From JANLTX01 sp049840835 (lineage in GTDB: Bacteria > Armatimonadota > Armatimonadia > Armatimonadales > Armatimonadaceae), in the NCBI GenBank assembly GCA_049840835.1, contig JASGJG010000010.1, positions 62,001 to 126,000 of the forward strand: DNA of 64,000 bases, in the 5' to 3' direction. Each line of letters begins with the position of its first letter. Within the stretch, counting starts at the first letter, position 1. Made by a program: the position numbers and the translations under genes. Of the stretch, positions 62,511-64,000 are shown piece by piece. The notes under the pieces are model-generated. The model was not told the origin of the DNA. It searched no databases and worked only from the letters and a program-made list of their open reading frames with translations.

Positions 62511-63317
62511 CTACCTCAGTCTGGCACGAATGGTGTCGCGGTCATGGCGAAAGACAGAGTCGTTCGGGTCTAGCTGAACGGCGCGCTCCATCTTCTCCAG
62601 CGCTTCCTTATTGCGTCCCATCGCGCTTAGCACAACGCCCCAGTGATTCCAGATCAACGGAAAAGTCGAGCCGCTTTTAGGTGCGGCCTTTTCAAAGATT
62701 TTCAAGGATTCGTCGAAGCGCCTCAAACGATAGAGAGTCATCGCTAAGCCATCGTAACTCCAGGGAGCAGGCTCCAGTTTGACAGCCAATTGGCGGTGCG
62801 GCAGGGCTTCGGCATAGCGCTTATCGCCATCTAGAAGGTTGGCGAAGGTCTGATGAATTAGCGCTGAGCCCACCTTGACATGCTTCAGCAGTAGCGTGTA
62901 CGCTGCAATACCGGGTCTGTTCTGCCGGAGAGTTCGGGCCGCAATAGCATAGAGCCATACTATCAGTGGCTCTACCGGCCTGGTCTCCATAGCAAGTTTG
63001 CCCAGTGCGGCGAAACTCTGCGGAACATTACGCCTCTGGTCAATAGCGAGCATATACTGCGCCGCCAATCCCTGCCGTGTGCCTGGTGCACGATTTGCCA
63101 CAAAGGCAAGAATCGGCGCCGCCCCCTGAATATCGAAACGGCTGCGTACAAGTAAGGCTGCGAAGAAGGCCAGGCGTAGCTCGGAGCCATATTTACGAGC
63201 AGCCTCTCTAAGCATTCGCTCTGCTTCTGTCTGGTTTCCAGCGCTCCAGGCGAGGAAAATTTGGTCATAGGCAGCCTTTCCCGATGTGGAAAGAAAAGCA
63301 ACATCTTTGGTCTGCAT
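62511..63317 (-). CDS. TPR repeat protein
   Basis: A 268-residue protein (MQTKDVAFLSTSGKAAYDQIFLAW). TPR units are clearest at the C-terminus: APWSYDGLAMTLYRLRRFDESLKIFEKAAPK and PLIWNHWGVVLSAMGRNKEALEKMERAVQLDPND. No signal peptide. It is convergent with the membrane protein gene, with 19 bases between the stops. Function unknown. Confidence 0.82.
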   Translation of the reverse strand: MQTKDVAFLSTSGKAAYDQIFLAWSAGNQTEAERMLREAARKYGSELRLAFFAALLVRSRFDIQGAAPILAFVANRAPGTRQGLAAQYMLAIDQRRNVPQSFAALGKLAMETRPVEPLIVWLYAIAARTLRQNRPGIAAYTLLLKHVKVGSALIHQTFANLLDGDKRYAEALPHRQLAVKLEPAPWSYDGLAMTLYRLRRFDESLKIFEKAAPKSGSTFPLIWNHWGVVLSAMGRNKEALEKMERAVQLDPNDSVFRHDRDTIRARLR

Positions 63318-63571
63318 AATCTATATCTCTATTCTTTGTCAATCATAGCCAATTGGAACTTTATGCATACGTAATGCAATTACTAAAAAACTAGCTGAGG
63401 CAATACGCCACTGAACTTCTTTTTTTACAAGGAGAACTTTAGTTTGATAATGTGAGAGCATTTTAGGGGTAATAGCTGGTAATTTTTACCAATTTTGCCA
63501 TTCTCTTACAGTGATGTTGAGAAACTTTCATGAAACATTAATAGTTTTTTTTGTAATGAAATCAAAAAGTC
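63318..63571. other. AT-rich intergenic region upstream of the prepilin gene
   Basis: Part of a 374-base gap. Notably AT-rich compared with the window. One small palindrome TGGTAATTTTTACCA (about 63478-63492) and T-rich tracts (TTTTTTTTG near 63546) are present, as expected upstream of a strong promoter. No ORF. Confidence 0.6.
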
Positions 63572-63601
63572 TTGACAACATAGGGTTCTAGGGTCTATGA
63601 T
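63572..63601 (+). promoter_or_regulatory. Strong sigma-70-type promoter of the prepilin gene
   Basis: -35 TTGACA (63572-63577), 18-bp spacer, -10 TATGAT (63596-63601), with an AT-rich upstream stretch that could act as an UP element. The predicted leader is ~84 nt and contains palindrome AAGAGGCCTCTT (63644-63655). Confidence 0.75.
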
Positions 63602-63691
63602 GCGCCCCATAGCGGAACACCCCCGCTTATCTCGAGAAACAATAAGAGGCCTCTTGGGGAGAACACACGCACTCCATCTTAGAGGTGAATC

Positions 63692-64000
63692 ATGGTCGCA
63701 TCCAACCGCACTCATCGCGGATTTACGCTTATCGAGCTGTTAGTCGTCATCGCCATTATCGCGATTCTCGCCGCCATCCTTTTCCCGGTGTTCGCCCAAG
63801 CGCGAGCCAAAGCCCGACAGACCGCCTGTCTTTCCAATTCTAAACAGATCGGCACCGCGCTGGTCATGTACATGCAGGACTACGATGAAATCTGCGTACC
63901 GTGGTACGTTGCCAGTGGCCTGCCGTCGGATACTGCCCGCCGTGACCTGAACTCCTGGGTGCACCTGATTCAGCCCTACATCAAGAACGGTGAGCCGCAG
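63692..64000 (+). CDS. Prepilin-type N-terminal cleavage/methylation domain protein (DUF1559-like), 3' end cut by window
   Basis: 103 residues are visible. After a short basic leader (MVASNRTHRG) the type IV prepilin signal FTLIELLVVIAIIAILAAIL follows, cleaved after Gly and methylated on Phe by PilD. The continuation FPVFAQARAKARQTACLSNSKQIGTALVMYMQDYDE is the DUF1559-type pseudopilin form common in Armatimonadota and Planctomycetota. An AGAGGTG ribosome-binding site lies four bases before the ATG. A strong promoter and a true leader contrast with the leaderless genes elsewhere, consistent with high expression. Confidence 0.95.
   Translation, partial: MVASNRTHRGFTLIELLVVIAIIAILAAILFPVFAQARAKARQTACLSNSKQIGTALVMYMQDYDEICVPWYVASGLPSDTARRDLNSWVHLIQPYIKNGEPQ

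Overview
The window is a 64 kb, GC-rich bacterial chromosome segment. The best lineage clue is the partial gene at the right end. It has the RGFTLIELLVVIAIIAILAA prepilin signal followed at once by LFPVFAQARAKARQTACLSN, a combination typical of Armatimonadota (Chthonomonas/Fimbriimonas-like bacteria). A double-membrane envelope is supported by two RND efflux systems with a TolC-like channel and a lipobox-bearing adaptor. No phage, transposase gene or CRISPR array was found.

Layout. 1-1.9 kb: TetR fragment, DUF4386-like membrane protein and cupin. 1.9-4.3 kb: secreted metzincin-type zinc protease (minus strand). 4.5-7.7 kb: GT39/DUF2142-like membrane protein and a kinase-like/helix-hairpin-helix protein. 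7.9-12.4 kb: compact run scpA-scpB-dacA-rsuA/rluB-like-darA-M28 peptidase. 12.5-13.5 kb: Gfo/Idh oxidoreductase (minus). 13.7-15.9 kb: ilvE, peroxiredoxin-like protein, M50 protease. 16-17.1 kb: ParB-like protein with a Cys-rich tail (minus). 17.2-20.7 kb: DUF4446, ECF sigma factor, anti-sigma factor, tilS, small membrane protein. 20.8-27.3 kb: C39 peptidase, tRNA-Phe, Uma2, ARC/Mpa-type ATPase, LuxC-type reductase, RibD-like reductase, unknown protein. 27.4-40 kb: two RND systems with MarR and TetR regulators. 40-43 kb: VIT/VWA/DUF2135 protein. 43.3-48.5 kb: cytochrome c maturation operon ccmABCDEF (minus). 48.6-51.2 kb: tRNA-Thr, tRNA-Tyr, tyrA, 2'-5' RNA ligase-like protein, uppS. 51.3-56.2 kb: a run of damaged reading frames. 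56.2-64 kb: EF-G paralogue, TPR proteins, SpoIIIAA/Ycf45-R3H ATPase, membrane protein, and the start of a prepilin.

Three cross-cutting signals stand out. (1) Many unlinked genes have a TANNNT -10 hexamer ending 5-6 nt before the start codon, so leaderless transcription looks common. (2) Several families of small palindromic repeats sit between genes and also inside two coding sequences; one next to tyrA is flanked by a 15-bp duplication of the tyrA start. (3) At least 15 reading frames, including housekeeping genes (scpB, EF-G, RND permeases), are broken by single-base shifts, many in short homopolymer runs. These look mostly like consensus-sequence errors, so disrupted genes are joined below and lesions given. 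The 51.3-56 kb cluster, which also has an in-frame stop and an AT-rich block, could include real decay.

Functionally the segment mixes chromosome segregation and cell-cycle genes, envelope biogenesis, amino-acid metabolism, efflux under local repressors, and a System I cytochrome c pathway with an unusual CxxxY CcmE.
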